Positions 35,700-47,137 of a stretch of 64,000 bases of DNA are shown here, piece after piece. Position numbers and translations under genes: made by a program. The stretch comes from Cryobacterium algoritolerans (lineage in GTDB: Bacteria > Actinomycetota > Actinomycetes > Actinomycetales > Microbacteriaceae). Positions within the stretch are counted from its first letter, which is position 1, and every line of letters begins with the position of its first letter. The stretch is taken from contig NZ_SOFP01000040.1 of NCBI RefSeq assembly GCF_004402785.1, forward strand, positions 30,067 to 94,066, written 5' to 3'. The notes under the pieces were generated by a model that saw only the letters and a list, made by a program, of their open reading frames with translations, did no database searches and had not been told where the DNA came from.

Positions 35700-35900
35700 G
35701 TTATCAGCTGGCAGGCTGGTCGTGATGCTTGCAGGAGTGTGACTCACTAAGCCTCTGACCGTTCTTCAGAACGTGTCTTGGGATTGACTTGTCCGCTTCC
35801 TGCATCGTGTCGGGGCCGGCCTGTGGCCCTCGACGTGACTTGATTAGAAGCCTGCCCGAACCCCTCACGGGGACCGTGGCTCATTACAGAGATGTCCGTG
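35700..35900 (+). ncRNA. Putative IS110 bridge RNA
   Basis: Non-coding left end upstream of the recombinase. Hairpins seen: CGTTCT-TC-AGAACG (35760-35773), GGGCC...GGCCC (~35813-35829), CCCC-TCAC-GGGG (35861-35872). Guide candidates: TAAGCCTCTG (35748-35757) equals the left target flank. GGATTGAC (35781-35788) is complementary to the right flank GTCAATCC (37019-37026). TAGAAGCCT (35845-35853) matches the element's right end TAGAAGCGT with one mismatch. CATTACAGAG (35882-35891) is complementary to the left junction CTCTGTAATG (35674-35683). The order target loop then donor loop is as described for IS621. RNA ends are estimates. Confidence 0.72.
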
Positions 35901-35958
35901 AGGAATCCCAGACCGGCACGTAATAACACCCGCATTTTCGAATGGTGAAGGAGTTATC

Positions 35959-37002
35959 GTGACCATCGTCTCACAAGAATTCGACCACGTCATCGGGGTC
36001 GATACCCATGCCAAAACCCACACGTTAGTCGTCCTCGATTCCCACGGTGCCAAGCAAGCCGGGGACACTTTCCCGACGAGCCCGGCTGGGCTCAAACGCG
36101 CCCACGCCTGGATGCTGCGCCATGCGCCTGGGCGCATGCTGGCGGCGATGGAAGGTACCGCCTCCTACGGCGCCCAGTTCAATGATCTGTTGGCACGGGA
36201 AGGCATCGCCGTCGCTGAAACACGACCTCCCAAGCGCGGCGTCCGCCGCGTCGGCAAGACCGACCAGATCGACGCTGAACTCGCCGCCCGCCACGCCCTC
36301 GCCCTGCCAATCGAACGGGTAATCACCCCCCGCACGCACACCGGCGACCACGCCGCTTTGAGCGTGCTGCTGACTGCCCGCAACGCCATCAGCACCGCCC
36401 GGACGGCCACCATCAACCAGCTCACCGCATTGCTTCGCGCGCACTGGCTCGGCATCGACGCACGCCGGCCCATCACCGCGACTCAGGTCACCCAGATTGG
36501 CCAGTGGCGTGCCCATCCCAGCGATGACGTCGGCGCTGCCACGATCCGCGAGGAAGCCATCCGTGAGGCGCAGGAGATCATCCGCCGTGACGGCGAGCTC
36601 AAGCACAACGAGGCAGGCCTCCGAAAGCACGTCAAAACCATCGCGGCCTGGCTTCTCGACGAACCCGGCGTCGGCCCCTTCGTCGCTGCGGAACTCATCG
36701 TCACTTGGTCCCACAAGGGCCGCATCCACGGTGAGGCGGCGTTCGCCCGTTTCGCGGGCGCTGCGCCGATTCCCGCGTCGTCGGGGAACACAACTCGCTA
36801 CCGCCTCCACCGAGGCGGTGACCGGCAACTCAACCGCGCCCTCTGGGTCGTCGCGTTCAACCGCTACCAGCACGACCCTGAAACCCTGGAATACGTCGCC
36901 AAGAGGACCAAGGAAGGCAAAACCCGCAACGAGATACTTCGCTGCCTCAAGCGCTACATCTCACGCTCACTCTTCAGAAAACTCGACACCCAAACAGCTT
37001 GA
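35959..37002 (+). CDS. IS110-family transposase/recombinase
   Basis: 347 residues. N-terminal RuvC-like DEDD domain: HVIGVDTHAKTHTLVVLD (first Asp), AAMEGTASYGAQFNDLL (Glu), KTDQIDAELAARHAL (Asp pair). Central helical segment ~125-230. C-terminal Tnp_20 domain with the catalytic Ser region PIPASSGNTTRYRLHRGGDRQLNRALW. All key residues present, so the enzyme may be active. GAAGGAG precedes GTG 35959. The stop codon lies only ~16 bp from the right end of the element. Confidence 0.95.
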   Translation: MTIVSQEFDHVIGVDTHAKTHTLVVLDSHGAKQAGDTFPTSPAGLKRAHAWMLRHAPGRMLAAMEGTASYGAQFNDLLAREGIAVAETRPPKRGVRRVGKTDQIDAELAARHALALPIERVITPRTHTGDHAALSVLLTARNAISTARTATINQLTALLRAHWLGIDARRPITATQVTQIGQWRAHPSDDVGAATIREEAIREAQEIIRRDGELKHNEAGLRKHVKTIAAWLLDEPGVGPFVAAELIVTWSHKGRIHGEAAFARFAGAAPIPASSGNTTRYRLHRGGDRQLNRALWVVAFNRYQHDPETLEYVAKRTKEGKTRNEILRCLKRYISRSLFRKLDTQTA

Positions 37003-37164
37003 CAAAAACCATAGAAGCGTCAATCCACCGATCGGGATTGGGATCTAACGGCGCGTTAAACAGAGAATGCCCGTCTTATCAAGGAAAATTGTACTTACCA
37101 CAGAACAATTCGACTGATTCAGAGGGGCATCTCGTAGATTCAAGTTTCGCACACCACCCGCGCC

Positions 37165-38463
37165 GTGTCGCACGTCTTCGATGACGCCAACCTCGTGTCG
37201 TCTGCGGGGTTGGTGCCGGCGATGAAACTGGCCGAGAAGGCCGGTCTGCGGCACCTGGCTGACAAATGGTTGAGCGTGCCCACGGACAAGGGCGCCCACG
37301 CCGGGCTGAAAGTCGCCTCGCTGGTCGCGGGGATGGTGGCCGGCGCGGACTCCATCGATGATATGGCCGTGTTGCGCCACGGCGGGATGCGGAAGCTCTT
37401 CGCCTACCTCTACGCACCGTCGACGCTCGGGTCGTTCCTGCGCGCGTTCACGTTCGGCCATGTGCGCCAGCTTGATGCGATCGCGTCCCGATTCCTGATC
37501 AGCCTCGCCGCCCAGAGCCCGCTGATTGTTCCGGAACCGGGCGACGACTATGTGTTCCTGGACGTGGACGACACTTTTCAATCGAGGTCCACGGGCACCA
37601 GAAACAAGGCGCCAGCTTCGGCTACTCCGGGGTCCAGGGTCCGGGGTTTGAACGCGATCCTCGCGACAGTGAAAACAGTCACCGGCGCCCCGATCATTCT
37701 CGCTCAACGCCTCCGCCGGGGCGCCGCCTCGTCCCCGCACGGCGCGACCCGGCTGATCCGGGACGCTCTCACCACCCTCCGACGCCTGCCCGGGATGGCC
37801 GCCGCCCGGATCTTGTTCCGCGCGGATTCCGCGTTCTACACGTTCGCGGCCATCCACGCCGCACTGTCCGGCGGCGCGGACGTCTCCGTCACTGCCCGCC
37901 TCGATTCCGCCGTCAGGAAGCGCATCGCGGCCATCCCGGCGACCGGGTGGACGCCGATCAAGTACACGCACGCGATCTTCGACGAGGACACCCGAACCTG
38001 GATCTCCAACGCCCAAGTCGCCGAGATCCCCTACACCGCGTTCACCTCACGGAAAAAGTCGGACCACATCCCCGGCCGCTTCGTCGTGCGCCGGATCCCG
38101 GAACTGAACAAGCACAAACTCGCCGGCCAGACCACGCTCTTGGACCTGCACCGCTTCCACGCGTTCTTCACCACCAGCACCCTGGCCCACCTGCCCTCCG
38201 GTGTATTCGCCGCCAACGCGGCCTGGCTGGTGCTGGCCGTCATCGCCTTCAACCTCACCCGCGCCGCCGCCACGACCGCCGGCACCGGCCTGGCCCGGGC
38301 CACGACCGCGACCATCCGCCGGAAACTGATCAACATCCCCGCAAGGATCGCCTCCTCAGCCCGGCGCATCACGCTGCACCTGCCCGAGAACTGGCCCTGG
38401 GAAACCGGTTGGACCCACCTCTTCGACCACGCCTTCACACAAACCAGCCCCACCCCGACGTGA
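37165..38463 (+). CDS. IS1380-family transposase, with a compensated internal frameshift
   Basis: 432 residues from GTG 37165. The family N-terminus (QVSHTTRAVS before FDDANLVSSAGLVPAM) continues in frame upstream to an ATT at 37138, where an ATG would be expected. After DVDDT (near residue 137) the frame is wrong for ~22 codons. Restoring one T at 37575-37578 gives the conserved IEVHGHQKQGASFGYSGV. A 7-bp tandem duplication (GGGTCCA/GGGTCCG, about 37630-37644) then returns the frame at VRGLNAILATV. The rest (RADSAFYTF, ANAAWLVLAVIAFNL) is normal. Because a highly conserved block is scrambled, the enzyme is probably inactive. Confidence 0.85.
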   Translation: MSHVFDDANLVSSAGLVPAMKLAEKAGLRHLADKWLSVPTDKGAHAGLKVASLVAGMVAGADSIDDMAVLRHGGMRKLFAYLYAPSTLGSFLRAFTFGHVRQLDAIASRFLISLAAQSPLIVPEPGDDYVFLDVDDTFQSRSTGTRNKAPASATPGSRVRGLNAILATVKTVTGAPIILAQRLRRGAASSPHGATRLIRDALTTLRRLPGMAAARILFRADSAFYTFAAIHAALSGGADVSVTARLDSAVRKRIAAIPATGWTPIKYTHAIFDEDTRTWISNAQVAEIPYTAFTSRKKSDHIPGRFVVRRIPELNKHKLAGQTTLLDLHRFHAFFTTSTLAHLPSGVFAANAAWLVLAVIAFNLTRAAATTAGTGLARATTATIRRKLINIPARIASSARRITLHLPENWPWETGWTHLFDHAFTQTSPTPT

Positions 38464-38830
38464 CCCGCCCACCCCGACCCGGCACGACCTGGAAGCCAAG
38501 TGGAACACCACGAGCAGCGAGGCTCAGCGCACAACCACGCCCCAGCATGCCGCCGCAACTCAAATCAGAAAACGACTCCCCGCCTCAGCCGATCGGTGGA
38601 AAAAGGCTAAGAGGAGCCCGTCCCCGGTCGAACATACCCGGCGGACCACCGGCTCGACGTCCCCGCATGCGAACGACTTCAGCAGCGTGACCGGTCACAG
38701 TGTGTGTGACGTCGTCACGCAACGGTTCCGTGTCACTCTCGGCGGGCGGCCCTGGGCCGTTAGACGTCTGAGACGACAACTTCGGTGCTGCCGCGGGCGA
38801 TGCGATCACCTGCCCGCGGCACCACCTGTT

Positions 38831-42041
<3,211 letters not shown>

Positions 42042-42060
<19 letters not shown>

Positions 42061-42446
42061 AATTCTTCCAATCCGTCGTGAACGATGCGCACATCATCCG
42101 GCGTTCCGAGTACTTCAAATCGATACATGTGGGGCACCTTGCACTTCGCGGCGATGATGTCACCGGCGACGCAGAAGGCCGTGCCGAAGTTCGTGTTGCC
42201 CGCGCCGATGACCCCACGGATGAGCGACCGGTTGTGCTCGTCGTTCAGGAATCTGATCACCTGCTTGGGCACCGCGCCTTTGGTTTCGCCGCCACCATAG
42301 GTCGGCACCACCAGGACGTAGGGCTCCTCGACGCGCAGCGGTTGGTCCCGCGCGTGGAGCGGGATGCGGGCCGCCTGCCGCCCGAGCTTCTCAACGAAGC
42401 GGTGCGTGTTGCCCGAGGTGCTGGAGAAATAAACGATATCGGTCAC
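42042..42446 (-). CDS. nrdI: NrdI flavodoxin-like protein
   Basis: 134 residues. FMN-binding start [20 protein letters not shown], then [23 protein letters not shown] and [22 protein letters not shown], the standard NrdI signatures. Supplies oxidant for assembly of the Mn(III)2-Y cofactor in NrdF. Overlaps nrdE. Confidence 0.96.
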
Positions 42447-42538
42447 TGAACACCCCCTTCGTGTGTGAAAAAGACCGCAATGTAGTGAACCGCGCGCTGG
42501 AGGTCGCGGCCCGAGCCCGGCTAGCCAGAGCCCCGCGG

Positions 42539-42772
42539 TTACGCGAGGCGCTGCGCGAGTTCGTTGATCTTGTCGGGGCGGAAGCCCGACCAGTGGTCCT
42601 CGTCGGTGATGACGACGGGAGCCTGCAGGTAGCCCAGGGCCTTGACGGCCTCGAGGGCTTTCTCGTCGACCGAGAGGTCGAGGATTTCATATTCGATGCC
42701 TTTGTTGTCCAGGGCGCGGTAGGTCGCCGTGCACTGCACGCAGGAGGGCTTGGTGTAGACCGTGATTGCCAT
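42539..42772 (-). CDS. nrdH: NrdH glutaredoxin-like redoxin
   Basis: 77 residues. Redox motif CVQC at positions 11-14 ([16 protein letters not shown]), then [24 protein letters not shown], the NrdH-specific WSGFRPDK segment. Dedicated electron donor for NrdE. First gene of the cluster, 92 bp from nrdI, downstream of NrdR boxes. Confidence 0.97.
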   Translation of the reverse strand: MAITVYTKPSCVQCTATYRALDNKGIEYEILDLSVDEKALEAVKALGYLQAPVVITDEDHWSGFRPDKINELAQRLA

Positions 42773-42877
42773 GGGAGGGCCTTTCTCGTCGTTCAGGAAT
42801 CAGTATTCAAACTCAGTGCTCAAAATCGGTTTTCATGTGAAATCTGAAGTTCAAGGCGTGCTGTGTTGAACTTTTAT

Positions 42878-42921
42878 ACTACATGTAGTGATCGGAAATA
42901 GGAATGGCCACTACATGCAGT
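42878..42921. promoter_or_regulatory. Paired NrdR boxes and promoter of nrdHIEF
   Basis: ACTACATGTAGT (42878-42889, perfect palindrome) and ACTACATGCAGT (42910-42921) are 32 bp apart centre to centre, about three helical turns, as required for NrdR. Reading the minus strand, TATAAA (-10) follows directly after the proximal box. Confidence 0.85.
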
Positions 42922-43313
42922 AATTACAATTATGTAGTTATCCACCGACATTCCACCGGTTGTACACAGCCCAGCGGATGCGACAACGCCGATTCTCCGC
43001 GGCATTCGCGAAAGTTATCCACAGGCCGGTGCCCACCCGAGGTTGCCCCTGTGGAAACTGCTGCGGCGTGTCGCGACCCCCACAGGGCGCCGTGCCCGCC
43101 CGCCCGCGTTCCGTTCCGTCCCGTCCCCGCGCGCCACGTCTTCTCCGCACGCCACCACTCCCGCACGCCACCACTCCCGCACGCCACCACCTCGTGGCGC
43201 ACCGCCGAGAACCCGGCGCACGTTCTACGACGGGCCGGGTTCTCAAACACGTGCCGCGACATCCCTCGCCCGCGCGGGAGTGGCCCGGATGTGCGCGCAC
43301 CACACCGCGCCCC
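42922..43313. other. Intergenic region with a 16-bp tandem repeat
   Basis: About 390 bp between the nrd promoter and the AbiEi-domain gene stop. GCACGCCACCACTCCC is repeated at 43147-43162 and 43163-43178, with a third partial copy to 43191. No gene seen; several GC-rich reading frames here lack coding logic. Confidence 0.6.
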
Positions 43314-44327
43314 TCACGCCCGCGGCACACCGCGCTCGCGCAGAAAACGGTCGAAGAGAACGGGCGACAATGCCGTGTCCCAGTCCCAGCGGTCGAAGCT
43401 GTCGGAGTGCCGGCGCAGCGCATCCTCACGACGCTTCTCCCGCCAGACAACCTCGCCGGGATCCCGCCCCGCCAGTACCCTGCCGCGAGTGTACTTCTGC
43501 ATTCCGTCGAACTCACCGATCTTGCGCACCCGTCGCCAGTAGTAGTCCACCCAGTAGTCGCGCCCCTCGACGTTCCGAAACGGAACCTGCAGCTCGGGCA
43601 CCTCGAATCCGAGTTGAAAGATTCGCACCCGGCTCATCGATTCCCCGCCGTTGGCCGACAGGGCGTTGCCGAACTCGATGGCGCGGTTCGCCTGCCTGGC
43701 ACCGAACCGCGGGCTCACCGCCGCGAGTTCGGCGAACAGGAGGGCTTTTGTGAGAGCGGCTGGAAGAAGGATGCCGCGCCGCGCCGCACTTGCCACTCGT
43801 TCCCGGTCGACCCGGAGTGCATCGTCGATCATTACGACCCCGATCAGGAAGCTCGTGGCCGCGGCTACGTCGATGAGGGTTCGGGCGAGCGACGTCACCA
43901 GGACGCCGTCAATGACCTGCAGTTCCGGGTCAGGACCCCCGCGATGACTGGTCTGGTGCCGCGCCGTGCTGCCGCCGGACGCGTCAAGGTTGAGCGTGTG
44001 GACGGTGCGCGGCCAGTGTCCGATGGTCGGGAGTCCGTGCAATGTGGCCGCCGACAGGTGCGACACAACTATCGGCCGCGCGGCCATGGCAGCGGTCGCC
44101 CGCACGTAGAGGCGATATCGCTCGTCGGGGTCAGCGGAGCGCCACGTTTCCCCCGGCACGTAGAGGCCCCTGCGCGGACGCACCAGCGAACCGTCGCGGA
44201 CCAAGGCCTCGACCGCGTGCGAATTGAGGCCGCTCTCGCGAAGCGCTGCAGCCGGGATGAGCCCGCCATGTCGCGCGCTGACGGTGTCCAGCAGATCGGC
44301 CCTGACGGAGCTGCGAATATCGGTCAT
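43314..44327 (-). CDS. AbiEi-antitoxin-like N-terminal domain fused to a nuclease-like C-terminal domain
   Basis: 337 residues. N-terminal wHTH typical of AbiEi-like proteins: LLDTVSARHGGLIPAAALRESGLNSHAVEALVRDGSLVRPRRGLYV, then VVSHLSAATLHGLP. The C-terminal region (about 225-305) has a DUF559/Vsr-like PD-(D/E)XK look: GESMSRVRIFQLGFEVPELQ, DYWVDYYWRRVRKIGEFDGMQKY (D...E-x-D...K). Common orphan family in actinobacteria. No AbiEii toxin partner adjacent, so a type IV toxin-antitoxin role is not supported here. Confidence 0.8.
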   Translation of the reverse strand: MTDIRSSVRADLLDTVSARHGGLIPAAALRESGLNSHAVEALVRDGSLVRPRRGLYVPGETWRSADPDERYRLYVRATAAMAARPIVVSHLSAATLHGLPTIGHWPRTVHTLNLDASGGSTARHQTSHRGGPDPELQVIDGVLVTSLARTLIDVAAATSFLIGVVMIDDALRVDRERVASAARRGILLPAALTKALLFAELAAVSPRFGARQANRAIEFGNALSANGGESMSRVRIFQLGFEVPELQVPFRNVEGRDYWVDYYWRRVRKIGEFDGMQKYTRGRVLAGRDPGEVVWREKRREDALRRHSDSFDRWDWDTALSPVLFDRFLRERGVPRA

Positions 44328-44649
44328 CCCTCACCGTGGCGGCGCGGGCTCGCCCCAGTGCGTGCGCCGCCGCATCCGTGCACAACCCAGCCGGATGCCG
44401 CCCTGTGGACAAACGCGCGCCTTCCCCCGAGAGCAGGTTGCCTCCACAGCCACGGCACCGCGCGCAGAACCACACACACTCGCGGCGCACCTTTGGGAAG
44501 CGGGCGCACGTTCAACGCCGCGCCCGCTTCTCGGGCCCGGGCCGCGAGCCACCCCGGCGGGCGGACACGGGCACGGGCGGGCGGACACGGAGAAAGGACC
44601 GGCCCCCGAGAGGACCGGCCCTTTCTTCAGTGCGCTGTGAGGCTGGCTG
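44328..44649. other. Intergenic region ending in a terminator
   Basis: About 320 bp. It holds the AbiEi-domain gene promoter (not resolved) and, at its right end, the transcription terminator of the sugar-importer operon. No further gene seen. Confidence 0.5.
44592..44626 (-). terminator. Terminator of sugar-importer operon 1
   Basis: GAAAGGACCGGCC and GGACCGGCCCTTTC form a 13-bp stem with two G-U-type pairs and a short loop just after the substrate-binding protein stop (minus strand). The stem ends in CTTTC, weakly T-rich. Confidence 0.7.
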
Positions 44650-45741
44650 CTACTTGGTCAGCGGCGACAGCTTCGGGTCGTTCGCGTATGCCTCGGCCGC
44701 GTTGGCCTTGGTCACGATGACCGGGGGGAGCAGGAAGGCGGGGACGATCTTCTTGCCGTTGTCGTACGACTTGGTGTCGTTGACCTCGGGGGTCTTGCCC
44801 TTCTGCAGGACCTTCGCCATATCGATGGCCTGGGCCACGAGAACACGGGTGTCCTTGTTGATGGTGGAGTACTGCTCGCCGGCCATGATCGACTTGACCG
44901 ACTCCGCCTCGGAGTCCTGACCGGTGACGACCGGGATCGGCTTGCCTGCGGCCTTCACCGAGGTGATGATCGCGCGGGCGAGGGTGTCGTTCGGGGAGAG
45001 GACGCCATCGATCGCCTTGGCGCCATAGGTGCTGGTCAGGAGCGAGTCCATCCGGCTCTGCGCGTTCTCAGCCTTCCAGCCGGCGGTTGCCGTCTGCTTG
45101 ATGTCCGTCTGGCCCGAACCGACGACGAGGGTTCCGTCGTCGATCTTCGGCTGCAGCACGCTCATCGCGCCGTTGAAGAAGACCGGGGCGTTCGCGTCGT
45201 CCGACGAGCCGGAGAACAACTCGATGTTGTACGGGCCGGCCGGCTTCTTCGCCTTGAGGCCGTCCAGGAGCGCCTGGCCCTGGAGTTCACCCACCTTGAA
45301 GTTGTCGTAGGCGACGTAGTAGTCGACGTTGTCGGTGTTCAGGATGAGACGGTCGTAGGCGATCACGATCGCGCCGGCGTCGTGCGCCGCCTTGGCCTGG
45401 GTGCCGAGCTGGCCGCCGTCGGCCGCGCCGATGATGATGACCTTGGCGCCCTTGGTGACCATGGCCGAGATCTGGTCCTGCTGGTCCTTGACCGTGGTCG
45501 AGGCACCGGCATACTGCACGTCGCCCTTGAAGCCGGCAGCCTTGAGGCCGTCTTCGAACAGCCCGCCGGCGAGGACCCAGTTCTCGGAGGTCTTCGACGG
45601 GAGCGCGACGCCGATGAGCGAGTCAGCCGGGAAACCGGCAGCAGCGCTGGATCCGGACGTCGTGTCGGTGCGGGTCGAGCAACCCGACAGCGCCATCAAG
45701 GCGACCGCGGCAATCGCGGTGGTCGTAAGGAGTTTTCGCAT
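44650..45741 (-). CDS. chvE: ChvE-type monosaccharide ABC transporter, substrate-binding lipoprotein (system 1)
   Basis: 363 residues from ATG 45741 (a TTG two codons earlier is less likely). Lipobox LSGC near residue 20. Periplasmic-binding fold of the xylose/ChvE group: IGVALPSKTSENWVLAG, QDQISAMVTKGAKVIIIG, AYDRLILNTDNVDYYVAYDNFKVG, NIELFSGSSDDANAPVFFNGAMSVL, VVTGQDSEAESVKSIMAGEQYSTI. Binds monosaccharides, probably arabinose, xylose or galactose-like. Last gene of the importer operon. Confidence 0.93.
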   Translation of the reverse strand: MRKLLTTTAIAAVALMALSGCSTRTDTTSGSSAAAGFPADSLIGVALPSKTSENWVLAGGLFEDGLKAAGFKGDVQYAGASTTVKDQQDQISAMVTKGAKVIIIGAADGGQLGTQAKAAHDAGAIVIAYDRLILNTDNVDYYVAYDNFKVGELQGQALLDGLKAKKPAGPYNIELFSGSSDDANAPVFFNGAMSVLQPKIDDGTLVVGSGQTDIKQTATAGWKAENAQSRMDSLLTSTYGAKAIDGVLSPNDTLARAIITSVKAAGKPIPVVTGQDSEAESVKSIMAGEQYSTINKDTRVLVAQAIDMAKVLQKGKTPEVNDTKSYDNGKKIVPAFLLPPVIVTKANAAEAYANDPKLSPLTK

Positions 45742-45808
45742 TGTCAATCACTTTCTGTGGGAGAGGTTGGTGCAGGGAAGGGTGAAGCAACGCCCGGAAC
45801 CGGGCGGG

Positions 45809-47137
45809 TCAGGAGGGATTATCCGACGGCCGTGCTGAGTCCGGCGTGCCGGAGGTCGGGATCACGGCCGGCGGCTCAGACGGAAACTCGCCGGTCTTGC
45901 TCTTTCGGGTCAGGAACCCGATCAACGACGGCCGACCCTGGCTCTTGTTCCAGACGTCGACGCCCACCGCGATCAGGAGCACGAGACCCTTGATGATCTG
46001 CACCCGGTCGGCGCCGACGCCGAGCAGCTGCAGCCCGTTGTTCAGCACCGCCATGACCAGGCCACCGACGATGGAACCGGTCACGGTGCCAATGCCCCCC
46101 GAGACGGCCGCACCGCCGATGAACACGGCCGCGATGGCGTCGAGTTCCCAGCTCAGGCCGTCCTGGGGTCCGGAGGCCACCGAGCGGGCGACGAAGATCA
46201 TACCGGCCAGCGAGGCCAGGATCGACATGTTCATCATCACGAGGAAGTTGACCCGGCGGGACTTGACGCCGGACAGTTCGGCGGCGAGCTTGTTGCCGCC
46301 CACCGCGTAGACGTGGCGGCCGAAGATCGTGTTACGGGTGATGAAGGAGTAGAACAGCACGAGCACGCCGAGGATGATGCCCGACACCGGAAAGCTTGTA
46401 CCCGCCCGGCCGCCGGCGAACAGCACAGTCGCGTAGATCACGACCGCGTCGAGAAGCACGACCTTGAGGATGCTGACCCAGAGCGGCGCGGGATCGGAGC
46501 CCATGATCTTCTGAACCCGGCGAGCGCGCCATTCGACCAGCACCACGGCCGCAGCGATGACGAGTCCGAGGAGCAGGGTGAGATTGTTGTAGCCCGTGAA
46601 CGGTCCCACCTCGGGGAGGTAGCCGGAGCCGATCACGGTGAAACCGTCGGGAACCGGCACCGTGTTCGCGTTGCCTATGACCTGGTTGCCGCCGCGCCAG
46701 ATGAGCATGCCCGCGAGCGTGACGATGAAGGCCGGCACTCCGATGTAGGCCACCCAGAAGCCCTGCCAGGCCCCGATCAGCGCCCCGACGACGAGGCCGA
46801 GGAGGATCGCCAGCGGCCAGGGCAGGTTCCATTCCTGCATGGCGGTCGCCACGACGATCCCGGCGAACGCCGCGATCGAGCCCACCGACAGGTCGATATG
46901 GCCGGCGATGATCACCATCACCATGCCGATCGCCAGGATCAGGATGTAGGAATACTGGCTGACCAGGTTGATCAGGTTGCCCGAGGAGAGCGTCAGCCCG
47001 TTGGTGAGGAACTGGAACAGCAGAATGATGGCAATCAGGCTGAACAGGATGCCGAACTGCCGCACATTGGAGCTGCCGCCGCCGAAGATCTTCTTCAGGT
47101 CCCTGAGGCCGCCCCGGGGACTCGTCTCTGCGCTCAT
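45809..47137 (-). CDS. mmsB: Monosaccharide ABC transporter permease (MmsB/GguB type, system 1)
   Basis: 442 residues from ATG 47137 (ATGA overlap with the ATPase gene). Around 10-12 membrane segments. Family landmarks: [102 protein letters not shown]. Longer than RbsC-type permeases, as typical for GguB/MmsB. A Ser/Pro-rich C-terminal tail of ~30 residues. Confidence 0.93.
   Translation of the reverse strand: MSAETSPRGGLRDLKKIFGGGSSNVRQFGILFSLIAIILLFQFLTNGLTLSSGNLINLVSQYSYILILAIGMVMVIIAGHIDLSVGSIAAFAGIVVATAMQEWNLPWPLAILLGLVVGALIGAWQGFWVAYIGVPAFIVTLAGMLIWRGGNQVIGNANTVPVPDGFTVIGSGYLPEVGPFTGYNNLTLLLGLVIAAAVVLVEWRARRVQKIMGSDPAPLWVSILKVVLLDAVVIYATVLFAGGRAGTSFPVSGIILGVLVLFYSFITRNTIFGRHVYAVGGNKLAAELSGVKSRRVNFLVMMNMSILASLAGMIFVARSVASGPQDGLSWELDAIAAVFIGGAAVSGGIGTVTGSIVGGLVMAVLNNGLQLLGVGADRVQIIKGLVLLIAVGVDVWNKSQGRPSLIGFLTRKSKTGEFPSEPPAVIPTSGTPDSARPSDNPS

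Larger units (their letters stand above)
35676..37018 (+). mobile_element. IS110-family element with long 5' non-coding end
   Basis: About 1.34 kb. Ends were placed by matching the putative bridge-RNA guides: left boundary at CT|CTGTAATG (core 35674-35675), right boundary at TAGAAGC|GT (core 37019-37020). The ~280-bp left non-coding end and very short right end are the IS110-group layout. No terminal inverted repeats, as expected for the family. Both boundaries could shift by 1-2 bp. Confidence 0.75.
35669..38610 (+). mobile_element. IS1380-family element, split at its left end by an IS110 element
   Basis: The right end read inward on the minus strand is TTAGCCTTTTTCCACCGATCGG (38610-38589, one stretch). 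The left end, after removing the IS110 insert, is TAAGCCT joined to CAATCCACCGATCGG (37021-37035). The 11-bp CCACCGATCGG is exact and the outer TxAGCCT also matches. One transposase gene lies between. No clear target-site duplication was found. Confidence 0.7.

Noticed and set aside
43314..44327. Complete type IV AbiE toxin-antitoxin system
   Set aside because: Only an AbiEi-like domain protein is present; neither neighbour is a nucleotidyltransferase toxin.
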